Positions 1-12,761 of a stretch of DNA of 64,000 bases are shown here, one piece after another (the first letter of the stretch is position 1; every line of letters starts with the position of its first letter). The DNA is taken from NCBI GenBank assembly GCA_965644295.1, contig CBFFRP010000071.1:1-64000 (forward strand), read 5' to 3'. The position numbers and the translations under genes were made by a program. The notes beneath the pieces are model-generated. The model was not told the origin of the DNA. It worked only from the letters and a program-made list of their open reading frames with translations, and made no database searches. The DNA comes from Paraphysomonas bandaiensis (Eukaryota > Chrysophyceae).

Positions 1-430
1 ACTATTCAGGGTGCTCCATGCGGTCTATGCATGTATATGTGTGGGGGTGTTCTGTATGTATATGTGTGTATCTGCTGCGGTATTATTCATATGATCATAC
101 GAGTCTCTCTCCTCATGAGGAGCACACACCACTATACACCACTATGACCACACACTGTTGATAGTCCTCACTCGTGTCTGTGAGTAGAGGCAGCAGCAGA
201 GCCTCTGAATCATGTACTCATATATGCATATACCATATCACATTCACTTCGAAGTGAGCCAGAGATATACACTCTTATACGCACACGTATACCTGTGTAT
301 TCCATATACACAGTATACAGAGAATACGTAGCTTCACAGTTGTAGCAAAAGCTTCACATATGCACTCATTATATGTATGGACTGCATATGTGAAGCTCCA
401 TGGGTTTTTTCCTCATCTAAAAACCCCTAG

Positions 431-524
431 TGTGAAGCCAAAAGCTTCACATATGCCTCGAATACGGACAAATATATAGTAGATAATCATATTCAATGCA
501 TATGTGAAGCTTTAGGCTTCACAC
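431..524. repeat. near-perfect 26-bp inverted repeat (hairpin) inside the tandem unit
   Basis: Bases 431-456 pair with 499-524 with one mismatch, around a loop of about 42 bases. The core is GCTTCACATATGC facing GCATATGTGAAGC. A second, smaller hairpin made of the same 13-mer lies just upstream (351-363 with 384-396). The structure recurs in each full unit (+2285 and +4571) and resembles a MITE or foldback element. Cryptons lack terminal inverted repeats, so this is a separate structure next to the recombinase remnant. Confidence 0.8.
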
Positions 525-626
525 AAAAACCGGCACTTTTATATAATAAAAATACCATTTTACAGGGAAATAGCCACTTTATTTGTTGTAAAACACTGTT
601 AGAATACTCTACTATTCTCCTTGAAC

Positions 627-1723
627 ATGACAGCCGTTAGTGGCATATATCAATATTCGACCATAGTTACTGCAAACATGAGTGAGACATGTTCAGGCAG
701 GGAGGAAGAGTTACCTCAAAGGGGAAGAGGAAGTGGCCGTATACGCCGACAGCCGGTTGTGTCTGTTGACTCCAATGCTGATAATGTATCTGACTATAAG
801 AAGAAACGAACAATAGCAGGAGTGAAATCAGCATACAAGCAAAGGTTGGCCATATTGCAGTGTGGTGTAAAGCAGAGTACCCTGAAGCTCTAGATGATGA
901 TGAAATTTTGAAGATTCCATTCCCGAAAGACATCTGTCTTGATTACTTTGGCCATATGTAGAACTAAGCCAGGCCGTAGATGGCTACAAGAAAGACATCA
1001 ATGAACTGAAGAAGAAAGAACTCATGAAAGAAGAAGGGGTTAAAAGTCCGTTAAAAATGAATGGCTGTACGATTTTAGCGACGAAGATGATGTTAATGGT
1101 ATCATTGCAGACAGTTGGTCCTATATCTTGTTCATGTGGGAATATTTTGTACTGATGTGGAATTTGATGAGTAGATCTAATTCAGTAGCTTCCTTGATGA
1201 TTGAACTTTTGACTGGGAAGGTGACTCAATGCTTGTTCAAGACCAAGGACACAAAGCGGACAGAAGAGTCAGTGACAAAGAAGAGCATCATGCAAGACAA
1301 AAAATGTAAATGTAATGTGCAATGGTGGAAAACCTTTAACTGACAAGATGGTCAGATTATGCACTTCGTTCCAAAGGGTTGGAGATTTACAGCCAGAATA
1401 CCATTGATCCGTCTGTATGATTTATGGTTCTATGGAGATAGGGTGAGCTGAATAAGACCATATCGTCTCATAAGTCGTCGGTTTGACGTTTGACATACAG
1501 AAGAGTGATGTTATTGCTTTTATTCGAGCTAGTACAGTGCGTGATGTCATTTGTTAATACCATCGTGAGTGATAATGGGCTGCTGCCAGATGGATACAGC
1601 AACTTCAATAATGTTCCTCCACGTGCTAATGATGAAATATATTCTAGTGTGCTGGATATAATTGTGAATTTCGTACGTAGCTTGTACAATGAAATCTGCA
1701 TGTTGAATCGTGTACGGCATTGA
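627..1723 (+). pseudogene. decayed Crypton-like tyrosine recombinase, copy 1
   Basis: Several reading frames over about 1.1 kb each carry a short stretch typical of protist Crypton/DUF3504-type tyrosine recombinases, but no single frame is open. A basic N-terminal segment starts at the ATG at 627. A second frame (about 846-960) has an acidic stretch ending near DICLDYFGHM. A later frame (about 1110-1190) contains FVLMWNLMSRSNSVAS, which resembles the family's W-N-L-x-x-R box with the first catalytic Arg. DWEGDSMLV follows in a shifted frame near 1213. A tail, LLPDGYSNFNNVPPRANDE, lies near 1580-1640 and resembles the conserved L-P-P region. Stops and frameshifts separate these parts, so it is probably inactive. 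The family call is by motif memory. Unrecognised introns could explain some but not all of the frame changes. Confidence 0.55.
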
Positions 1724-2912
1724 TAGTTCTTTAATTTTAAGTGTGCATATCAAAAGCTACAATTTCTTAGCTACAACAACGTCATCTTGATAAATGATAA
1801 GTAAACAACTCTACACGGTATGACACACAATGATAAAAACATATGTACATACATACGTTATCTACGACAACACCTTCATACAAACATGCACACACATCTT
1901 ATGTACGACATCACCTTAATCTTGATTAATGATATATGTAAACTTCAGTCATATTTACAGGACACAGCAGATCATTACGAAGGATAGAGTAGTAGAAGTC
2001 ATATCGTCGACAGGCTCTTCACTGGTTGGGTCGTAAGAGGCGTCCCTATACCACATACATACACTCCCACCACCCCCACAACTCATCCACACTCTCATAC
2101 TACTCATATGCTATCCTTATAGAGGAAGTCCTCATATGGATGATCACCACCAGCTCCATAAACAACATCGTCACAGTCTTCTAACGGATACATATGCTTC
2201 CACAGCACCATTAATGCAGATACACCATATAAAATAACATACTCAGAGGCGCATTAGTGGTGAACACTTCTAGTGCAGTTGTATGACTATTCAGGGTGCT
2301 CCATGCGGTCTATGCATGTATATGTGTGGGGGTGTTCTGTATGTATATGTGTGTATCTGCTGCGGTATTATTCATATGATCATACGAGTCTCTCTCCTCA
2401 TGAGGAGCACACACCACTATACACCACTATGACCACACACTGTTGATAGTCCTCACTCGTGTCTGTGAGTAGAGGCAGCAGCAGAGCCTCTGAATCATGT
2501 ACTCATATATGCATATACCATATCACATTCACTTCGAAGTGAGCCAGAGATATACACTCTTATACGCACACGTATACCTGTGTATTCCATATACACAGTA
2601 TACAGAGAATACGTAGCTTCACAGTTGTAGCAAAAAGCTTCACATATGCACTCATTATATGTATGGACTGCATATGTGAAGCTCCATGGGTTTTTTCCTC
2701 ATCTAAAAACCCCTAGTGTGAAGCCAAAAGCTTCACATATGCCTCGAATACGGACAAATATATAGTAGATAATCATATTCAATGCATATGTGAAGCTTTA
2801 GGCTTCACACAAAAACCGGCACTTTTATATAATAAAAATACCATTTTACAGGGAAATAGCCACTTTATTTGTTGTAAAACACTGTTAGAATACTCTACTA
2901 TTCTCCTTGAAC

Positions 2913-4009
2913 ATGACAGCCGTTAGTGGCATATATCAATATTCGACCATAGTTACTGCAAACATGAGTGAGACATGTTCAGGCAGGGAGGAAGAGTTAC
3001 CTCAAAGGGGAAGAGGAAGTGGCCGTATACGCCGACAGCCGGTTGTGTCTGTTGACTCCAATGCTGATAATGTATCTGACTATAAGAAGAAACGAACAAT
3101 AGCAGGAGTGAAATCAGCATACAAGCAAAGGTTGGCCATATTGCAGTGTGGTGTAAAGCAGAGTACCCTGAAGCTCTAGATGATGATGAAATTTTGAAGA
3201 TTCCATTCCCGAAAGACATCTGTCTTGATTACTTTGGCCATATGTAGAACTAAGCCAGGCCGTAGATGGCTACAAGAAAGACATCAATGAACTGAAGAAG
3301 AAAGAACTCATGAAAGAAGAAGGGGTTAAAAGTCCGTTAAAAATGAATGGCTGTACGATTTTAGCGACGAAGATGATGTTAATGGTATCATTGCAGACAG
3401 TTGGTCCTATATCTTGTTCATGTGGGAATATTTTGTACTGATGTGGAATTTGATGAGTAGATCTAATTCAGTAGCTTCCTTGATGATTGAACTTTTGACT
3501 GGGAAGGTGACTCAATGCTTGTTCAAGACCAAGGACACAAAGCGGACAGAAGAGTCAGTGACAAAGAAGAGCATCATGCAAGACAAAAAATGTAAATGTA
3601 ATGTGCAATGGTGGAAAACCTTTAACTGACAAGATGGTCAGATTATGCACTTCGTTCCAAAGGGTTGGAGATTTACAGCCAGAATACCATTGATCCGTCT
3701 GTATGATTTATGGTTCTATGGAGATAGGGTGAGCTGAATAAGACCATATCGTCTCATAAGTCGTCGGTTTGACGTTTGACATACAGAAGAGTGATGTTAT
3801 TGCTTTTATTCGAGCTAGTACAGTGCGTGATGTCATTTGTTAATACCATCGTGAGTGATAATGGGCTGCTGCCAGATGGATACAGCAACTTCAATAATGT
3901 TCCTCCACGTGCTAATGATGAAATATATTCTAGTGTGCTGGATATAATTGTGAATTTCGTACGTAGCTTGTACAATGAAATCTGCATGTTGAATCGTGTA
4001 CGGCATTGA
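2913..4009 (+). pseudogene. decayed Crypton-like tyrosine recombinase, copy 2
   Basis: This is the second tandem copy of the recombinase remnant, offset 2,286 bp from the first. It carries the same frame breaks and stops, so the gene had already decayed before the unit was amplified. Confidence 0.55.
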
Positions 4010-5198
4010 TAGTTCTTTAATTTTAAGTGTGCATATCAAAAGCTACAATTTCTTAGCTACAACAACGTCATCTTGATAAATGATAAGTAAACAACTCTAC
4101 ACGGTATGACACACAATGATAAAAACATATGTACATACATACGTTATCTACGACAACACCTTCATACAAACATGCACACACATCTTATGTACGACATCAC
4201 CTTAATCTTGATTAATGATATATGTAAACTTCAGTCATATTTACAGGACACAGCAGATCATTACGAAGGATAGAGTAGTAGAAGTCATATCGTCGACAGG
4301 CTCTTCACTGGTTGGGTCGTAAGAGGCGTCCCTATACCACATACATACACTCCCACCACCCCCACAACTCATCCACACTCTCATACTACTCATATGCTAT
4401 CCTTATAGAGGAAGTCCTCATATGGATGATCACCACCAGCTCCATAAACAACATCGTCACAGTCTTCTAACGGATACATATGCTTCCACAGCACCATTAA
4501 TGCAGATACACCATATAAAATAACATACTCAGAGGCGCATTAGTGGTGAACACTTCTAGTGCAGTTGTATGACTATTCAGGGTGCTCCATGCGGTCTATG
4601 CATGTATATGTGTGGGGGTGTTCTGTATGTATATGTGTGTATCTGCTGCGGTATTATTCATATGATCATACGAGTCTCTCTCCTCATGAGGAGCACACAC
4701 CACTATACACCACTATGACCACACACTGTTGATAGTCCTCACTCGTGTCTGTGAGTAGAGGCAGCAGCAGAGCCTCTGAATCATGTACTCATATATGCAT
4801 ATACCATATCACATTCACTTCGAAGTGAGCCAGAGATATACACTCTTATACGCACACGTATACCTGTGTATTCCATATACACAGTATACAGAGAATACGT
4901 AGCTTCACAGTTGTAGCAAAAAGCTTCACATATGCACTCATTATATGTATGGACTGCATATGTGAAGCTCCATGGGTTTTTTCCTCATCTAAAAACCCCT
5001 AGTGTGAAGCCAAAAGCTTCACATATGCCTCGAATACGGACAAATATATAGTAGATAATCATATTCAATGCATATGTGAAGCTTTAGGCTTCACACAAAA
5101 ACCGGCACTTTTATATAATAAAAATACCATTTTACAGGGAAATAGCCACTTTATTTGTTGTAAAACACTGTTAGAATACTCTACTATTCTCCTTGAAC

Positions 5199-6295
5199 AT
5201 GACAGCCGTTAGTGGCATATATCAATATTCGACCATAGTTACTGCAAACATGAGTGAGACATGTTCAGGCAGGGAGGAAGAGTTACCTCAAAGGGGAAGA
5301 GGAAGTGGCCGTATACGCCGACAGCCGGTTGTGTCTGTTGACTCCAATGCTGATAATGTATCTGACTATAAGAAGAAACGAACAATAGCAGGAGTGAAAT
5401 CAGCATACAAGCAAAGGTTGGCCATATTGCAGTGTGGTGTAAAGCAGAGTACCCTGAAGCTCTAGATGATGATGAAATTTTGAAGATTCCATTCCCGAAA
5501 GACATCTGTCTTGATTACTTTGGCCATATGTAGAACTAAGCCAGGCCGTAGATGGCTACAAGAAAGACATCAATGAACTGAAGAAGAAAGAACTCATGAA
5601 AGAAGAAGGGGTTAAAAGTCCGTTAAAAATGAATGGCTGTACGATTTTAGCGACGAAGATGATGTTAATGGTATCATTGCAGACAGTTGGTCCTATATCT
5701 TGTTCATGTGGGAATATTTTGTACTGATGTGGAATTTGATGAGTAGATCTAATTCAGTAGCTTCCTTGATGATTGAACTTTTGACTGGGAAGGTGACTCA
5801 ATGCTTGTTCAAGACCAAGGACACAAAGCGGACAGAAGAGTCAGTGACAAAGAAGAGCATCATGCAAGACAAAAAATGTAAATGTAATGTGCAATGGTGG
5901 AAAACCTTTAACTGACAAGATGGTCAGATTATGCACTTCGTTCCAAAGGGTTGGAGATTTACAGCCAGAATACCATTGATCCGTCTGTATGATTTATGGT
6001 TCTATGGAGATAGGGTGAGCTGAATAAGACCATATCGTCTCATAAGTCGTCGGTTTGACGTTTGACATACAGAAGAGTGATGTTATTGCTTTTATTCGAG
6101 CTAGTACAGTGCGTGATGTCATTTGTTAATACCATCGTGAGTGATAATGGGCTGCTGCCAGATGGATACAGCAACTTCAATAATGTTCCTCCACGTGCTA
6201 ATGATGAAATATATTCTAGTGTGCTGGATATAATTGTGAATTTCGTACGTAGCTTGTACAATGAAATCTGCATGTTGAATCGTGTACGGCATTGA
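5199..6295 (+). pseudogene. decayed Crypton-like tyrosine recombinase, copy 3
   Basis: This is the third tandem copy, again with the same lesions. The truncated fourth repeat unit (6858-7225) ends before this region, so it has no recombinase remnant. Confidence 0.55.
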
Positions 6296-7225
6296 TAGTT
6301 CTTTAATTTTAAGTGTGCATATCAAAAGCTACAATTTCTTAGCTACAACAACGTCATCTTGATAAATGATAAGTAAACAACTCTACACGGTATGACACAC
6401 AATGATAAAAACATATGTACATACATACGTTATCTACGACAACACCTTCATACAAACATGCACACACATCTTATGTACGACATCACCTTAATCTTGATTA
6501 ATGATATATGTAAACTTCAGTCATATTTACAGGACACAGCAGATCATTACGAAGGATAGAGTAGTAGAAGTCATATCGTCGACAGGCTCTTCACTGGTTG
6601 GGTCGTAAGAGGCGTCCCTATACCACATACATACACTCCCACCACCCCCACAACTCATCCACACTCTCATACTACTCATATGCTATCCTTATAGAGGAAG
6701 TCCTCATATGGATGATCACCACCAGCTCCATAAACAACATCGTCACAGTCTTCTAACGGATACATATGCTTCCACAGCACCATTAATGCAGATACACCAT
6801 ATAAAATAACATACTCAGAGGCGCATTAGTGGTGAACACTTCTAGTGCAGTTGTATGACTATTCAGGGTGCTCCATGCGGTCTATGCATGTATATGTGTG
6901 GGGGTGTTCTGTATGTATATGTGTGTATCTGCTGCGGTATTATTCATATGATCATACGAGTCTCTCTCCTCATGAGGAGCACACACCACTATACACCACT
7001 ATGACCACACACTGTTGATAGTCCTCACTCGTGTCTGTGAGTAGAGGCAGCAGCAGAGCCTCTGAATCATGTACTCATATATGCATATACCATATCACAT
7101 TCACTTCGAAGTGAGCCAGAGATATACACTCTTATACGCACACGTATACCTGTGTATTCCATATACACAGTATACAGAGAATACGTAGCTTCACAGTTGT
7201 AGCAAAAAGCTTCACATATGCACTC

Positions 7226-7595
7226 ATGTATGTATGTATGTATGTATGTATGTATGTATGTATGTATGTATGTATGTATGTATGTATGTATGTATGTATG
7301 TATGTATGTATGTATGTATGTATGTATGTATGTATGTATGTATGTATGTATGTATGTATGTATGTATGTATGTATGTATGTATGTATGTATGTATGTATG
7401 TATGTATGTATGTATGTATGTATGTATGTATGTATGTATGTATGTATGTATGTATGTATGTATGTATGTATGTATGTATGTATGTATGTATGTATGTATG
7501 TATGTATGTATGTATGTATGTATGTATGTATGTATGTATGTATGTATGTATGTATGTATGTATGTATGTATGTATGTATGTATGTATGTATGTAT
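7226..7595. repeat. (ATGT)n microsatellite, about 92 copies
   Basis: This is an uninterrupted tetranucleotide run of about 370 bp. It begins exactly where the fourth 2,286-bp unit loses identity with its siblings, which read TATATGTATG at that point; that motif is a natural seed for expansion. Open frames that repeat Met-Tyr-Val-Cys through it are artefacts. Confidence 0.98.
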
Positions 7596-7721
7596 TCTAG
7601 AATTCAGTGTATGGTTGTATCTAGGGGTGTGCTGTGTGTGTGTATATTCATACAGGGTTAATCGTATAGTGTGGATCCATATACTCATCCTCATATATAG
7701 TTATCATATCTACCATAAGTC

Positions 7722-10700
7722 ATGATAACAAGTACATCAGATATGAAAGAGCCTCTAATGGTTAATGATATCATAGCCGAGGTGGAGGGCGATCATGAGA
7801 TGACAGAGAGCTTCAGCAGCCCCGCAGACACACACGAGACCTTCCCAAAGCTACTAGAGGAGCATAAGTCACAGCTAGATAAGGCTGCAGAGTATGGTAT
7901 GGACTGGACTGTATTAGCCGTATATCTTTCATATGACTATACATACATACATAACACACGCATGTATATACATACATTGCCATATATAACACACATGTAT
8001 GTGCAGATTACTGTATGGTGTTTCCTGTTGACAAAGAAACACGTGGTCTAACTCGAGATGCCACTCGTTTCTTGAACAAGATGCGTGCAGCAGGACTGGA
8101 TTTGTTTCTCTTTTACAGTATTCGGAAGAATTATATATTTGCAATGATTCGATTGAGTCTCGAGCGACTGCGCATTCTCGCTGATAAACTAGAATTTAAA
8201 ATGCTTCTTGATGAATACAAACTACATGAAGCGGCTTCTGCTGGTAATGAAGAGCTTGGAATTGGTCCGATTGATATTTCACATGAACCGGAGGAAAGTT
8301 ACTTGAAGCCCTACGAGTTAATATACGGGAAGTACAGAGATGAAATCGATGAAAATTTGTACTGGAGACCAGAAGGCCTCAAACATCCATTCCGGTAAAC
8401 TATCTGCAGTGTATCATATATTTGCGAGTGCACTGTATTCGAAATTGACTTCTAAGGATGTAGTCTAGGTAGCCATATGTATTGGTTGCCTTTGTACTGT
8501 ACCTGAGCCATGAAGAAAATACAGTGAACTGACTATTTGACAGGGAGTCCGTGCGTCTTAAACTAACGCAAATCCTTATTGAGGCCAAACCTGAAAATGG
8601 TTCCAATCCAATTAAAGTCCGGTGTGTACTGTTAATCCATACGTGTTAGTTCTCCAACATTGTGACTTGAAACCTACTGTAGTCATCAAATGCTAAAGGG
8701 ACGCATAGCTGGATTTTTTCCTTTACACAACATACCGAAATTAGAAGCCGTGAAAGAGAAATGGTTGCAGCCTCGAAGCCTCCCTTGGGAGCAGCCTTTG
8801 TTCGATATAAAGGTGGTAGCCATGACTATATTTAATTGTGCAATGTGTGGCCTGTAATGTATGCGCATTGGTAATAATTGTTAGAGTTTATATCGCATAC
8901 TGAATTAGCATTCAACATGCATGACATCTATATGCAGGAATATTTCGGTGAAAAAGTGGGGCTGTATTTCAAGTTTATGGGCCACTTCAACTTGTGGTTG
9001 ACTGTTCCTGCAGCGATCGGTATTCCTCTACAGATCTATATTTTGGCTATTAATGACTTCAGTAACCCGACCCAGGTACTGCTATTAGCTTACTAACCGT
9101 GGTAGTATTTGCACATGTGTTGAGCTAGACGATTCATAACTGTATATGGCTACGATTTTGTCTGTTTGTTTACGCTGCTTTTACACAGATAGCGTTTGCG
9201 GTGTTTATCGTCATATGGGCAATCATTATGCTTGAGTTTTGGAAAAGGAAAGAAAAACTTACTGCTCTGGAATGGGGAATGATTGGATTCGAAGATGAAG
9301 AAGTCAACAGGCCTGGTATGTATCTGTATACACTTTATGAGGGCGATATATGTTCAGTATAATTGTTTCTTAGCAAATTGATTGCCATACGATTTCATGT
9401 AGTACTATGTGGAGACGCTATTGTGAAATTCTTGTTCGCCTGTTTACTCTATCATAACATATTTTTTGTGGTACTAACTGCGTATCGCGATATTAGAGTT
9501 CAAAGGGGATACCATCAAGTCATTCGTGGATGGCAAGGAAATAATGCACTTTCCCCAGAAGAAGCGGAACTCACTCATTATCGAAAGCTGCGTCGTGATT
9601 GGTGTTCTAATTGCTGTTGTAATTGGGGCGGTAAGATCTGTGTGAACATTGTCTCAATCGTACTGTATACCGAGTATTCATACACCAAAAATACGCTTAC
9701 AATGCATGCCAAATGGACTTAGTAGCAATATTTCCAACTTAATGGTGTTTATAACTTTTTATGAATGAAACATAACATGCCACAGGTCGTTAGCATTTAC
9801 ATTATGCGACGAGCACTATCCAAGCCACTTGGATCTAATGCCCAAACAGTTGCATCGATTGCAAACTCAGTACAAATTAGTATTTTTAATGCGATATACT
9901 CTCTTGTGGCGGACTGGCTTACTACCCGAGAGAACCACCGCACGGACACAGAATTTGAAGATAGCATGATATCCAAACTGTTTCTGTTCCAGGTCAGTAC
10001 TACTACTTTACGATCGAAAGTTATTTTATCACGATTACTTGTTTTGTCGATATCATCAAACTAACTTGATATCACAGTTTGTGAATTCATACGCTTCCTT
10101 CTTTTACATTGCCTTCATCGCGCCGTATCAGCCACCGTCCCCTGATGCTCAGGATAACTGGAAGGGGGATTGCGGTGCTGTGAACTGCATGAAACCTCTT
10201 GCTGTCAATCTCGCCATCATATTCGGTACGCGGTTAACTACGAAGATGTCGTTGTCGACACTGTTCAATAAACCATATGCATGATTTATTCTTGTGTGGT
10301 GATTGAGATACTCATAGAACTCACTTTTAATTTGAACAGGCATACGATTGACTGTGGGAAACATTACAGAGCTTGCGATTCCTTATATTCTCTTTCTTAG
10401 GTAGCTGTTCGTGATTATGTTTGATAGTATACGTCTTGTGCGGTGTAGTTTTGTACACATTTTCATAGATATGGTTGAAAGTATACGGTTTGGTTATATC
10501 TCACTCGTCTCATTGTATACAGGAAGTATGCCCAAGAGATGGCGTTTGCTGACGGCGAGCTGCTGCGACCAGAAAGGGAGTTTATGCTATCCCGGGTGCG
10601 CAACATTGCATGTCACTTCACTTTTCATACTTCTGTGTCAATTATGTAACGTTTCAGCTTTTGACATTGTGTTTATTATATATATTCAGTATAATATTAT

Positions 10701-11578
10701 GAAGTCGAGTCTCAATGACTATGCGGAAATTGCAATTAATTTCGGGTTCATTGCTTTGTTCGTGACTGCACTGCCAATTGCCGCCCTGGCTGGCTTTGTC
10801 TCCAGTTGGCTGGAGATCAAGGCAGACGCCTGGAAACTGATGTTGATATATCAGCGCCCAATTCCAGCTGGTGCAGAGGACATCGGGATGTGGTACGTGT
10901 ATCACAGATGCGTGTTGTGTATTCTAGAATTTTAGGGGGATAGCGTCTGTTGCGCACATCTGTACTCTTCTTACATTTGTACCCTTTTGTTACATATTTT
11001 GCAGGCAGGAGATATTTACCATAATATCTGTATGTGCATGCGTCACCAATGCTGCATTGTCTGTATTTACCATGGATGTGCTCAACGACTACTCGGACAT
11101 CACACGTATGTGGTTCTTTGTAGTGTTCCAGTGGGCATGTTTTGCCATTCAGGTGGGGATATGATTTCAATGTAGTACTTGTCACTATTGACTTCTCTTA
11201 AGATGTGTGCGATGGCTATTGTTCCTGATGAGCCCGCTGAAGTAGCCATACAAAATGCTAGACGGTATGGAAATTTTCTCACGCATTATTTGTACACATT
11301 GGGTACTATGACTTTTTCTAATCGTTATGTAGACTATGTCTTTTTGTTGTTCATGATACATATGTTGCCGTTGATACGAAATGACACTCTTTATACGTCA
11401 CAGGGAGTTTTTGGTGAACAAGGTTGTGATGCAAATTGCTGATGAGCAACTTGGTGGAGGAGAGGCTGAAACTTCTCCCCGTGAGGAATTGGGGCAGTAC
11501 ATATTGCATGAATATACAAAGAATGCTGACGAAGTCAGGGCCGAATTTACCCCAGTACAGGACAAGAAGGATGCATAG
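7722..11578 (+). CDS. anoctamin/TMEM16 family membrane protein (ion channel or lipid scramblase)
   Basis: My 15-exon model is 7722-7896, 8007-8394, 8544-8616, 8699-8812, 8938-9075, 9189-9315, 9497-9630, 9786-9992, 10078-10225, 10340-10400, 10523-10595, 10690-10892, 11005-11152, 11203-11264 and 11404-11578. All junctions are GT-AG and in phase, giving 741 aa. Family marks are DYCMVFPVDKETR near the N-terminus, FPLHN, then EYFGEKVGLYFKFMGHF just before the first membrane span, a TM-rich core and an external loop with two Cys (exon 9). In TM7-TM8 I see LNDYAEIAINFGF and WLEIKADAWK, whose D-x-x-E and E-x-x-x-D spacing matches the TMEM16 calcium-ligand residues. The product is therefore probably Ca2+-regulated. 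Sequence alone cannot decide between channel and scramblase. The start is the first in-frame ATG after the microsatellite. Confidence 0.92.
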
Positions 11579-12761
11579 TGTGCAATGAGTGACCTCAAAT
11601 GAATTCAGTGTAATGTGCGCAATCATGAATGTATTTCAGTAGGACCCGTATTGACACGTTGGTGCCATTTTTGTATTTTGGTTACGATACTCGTGGTGCT
11701 AGAATTGTGCCTAGCGGAGCATCATACATTTTAATATTGGTACCATAGAATGAATATAATTATTTTTGACGTGTTACTTTTTGCGCTTAGGAGAGCTAGT
11801 TAGTTTCAAATCATGCTTAAGTGTGCATTGATTCCAGAAATATATATTTATTTAGGTTTTAGTTGAAGCGATTATGCTCGAGTATAGAGAAAATGCTCGC
11901 TGATCGCTGACTACGATAATATCTTCTGCTCAGCACAGAAAACTTATTATCGCAGTGTTGCACAACAGTATGCATCATGCGTACTTATACGATGCTGATT
12001 CTGAAGAGGCTTATCGACATTTGTGGTCGTATGTATGCATATTTCAATGAATTTTAAACTAAGGTGATGGCGATGAGATCATCGATAGCTCAGAGGGTGC
12101 GTATCTAAGCGGTTGGCAGTATTTGTTTGGCAGTTTTGTTATCATCTGATCTTAATTACTTATTTACAAGTACTTGCTGTGCTGGTGTGCAATGTACGCC
12201 TGTAGCCAGATGTTGAGTAAATATACTAACGTATTGCAATATAATTCTGGAATCAGTTAGAACAGTACTGCCATCTGCCATATTATTGATGGGACACTTC
12301 TTTATAACTTTTTAATACTATTGAAATAGATTGTTTCCCAGCCTGATGCGTACATTAACAAATGTAAATTAAGTGTTTGTGTGGCCAAAGGCAAAGATAG
12401 TACTTGTAACAGTACTTATTTGACTACTTGCTGCTTGCCTTGTATAGGTGCAGAGCAGAAAAACGTATCTGTCAATACACACTCGAGTATATCACAGATT
12501 AGGAACATGTGATAATTTCTTTTGAATATTGTCCTCCACTCAAAAGTCGTAAAACTCAAATTTCAGATCATAACTGAAGTACTAGACACTAAATTACTAA
12601 ATTAACCGTAGCAAACAAGAATCCGATTCAGTAACAATACAGAGAAATACTGAGCAGCCAGGTGGTGTCTCAGCGCTACACGAAAATAATGTACAAATCC
12701 GTCTCCAGCAGATAACAATACTACATAATATTGAATACACAATAACTTCAACATATTACGT
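11579..12761. other. intergenic stretch, no gene seen
   Basis: This AT-rich DNA separates the 3' ends of the anoctamin (plus) and the hypothetical minus-strand gene. The only open frames are short and lack recognisable motifs. I see no structural RNA or clear repeat. Confidence 0.6.

Larger units (their letters stand above)
1..7225. repeat. 2,286-bp tandem array, three full units plus one truncated unit
   Basis: Units start at 1, 2286, 4572 and 6858. The first is 2,285 bp because its A-run near 346-350 has four A instead of five; otherwise the copies look identical by eye. The fourth stops at about 7225, where a tetranucleotide repeat takes over. Each unit holds a decayed Crypton-like recombinase gene and an inverted-repeat hairpin, both listed separately. 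The array probably continues left of the window, because the first base falls inside repeat-type sequence. Near-identity means either very recent amplification or active homogenisation. An assembly artefact is possible but less likely because the single-base difference distinguishes copies. Confidence 0.95.

Noticed and set aside
1468-1753. Overlapping minus-strand frames in each tandem unit
   Set aside because: They are antisense to the recombinase remnant, differ in frame and show no motif.
7218-7725. Several long open frames on both strands repeating Met-Tyr-Val-Cys or Tyr-Ile-His-Thr
   Set aside because: They are translations of the (ATGT)n run, which is open in most frames because of its composition; not genes.
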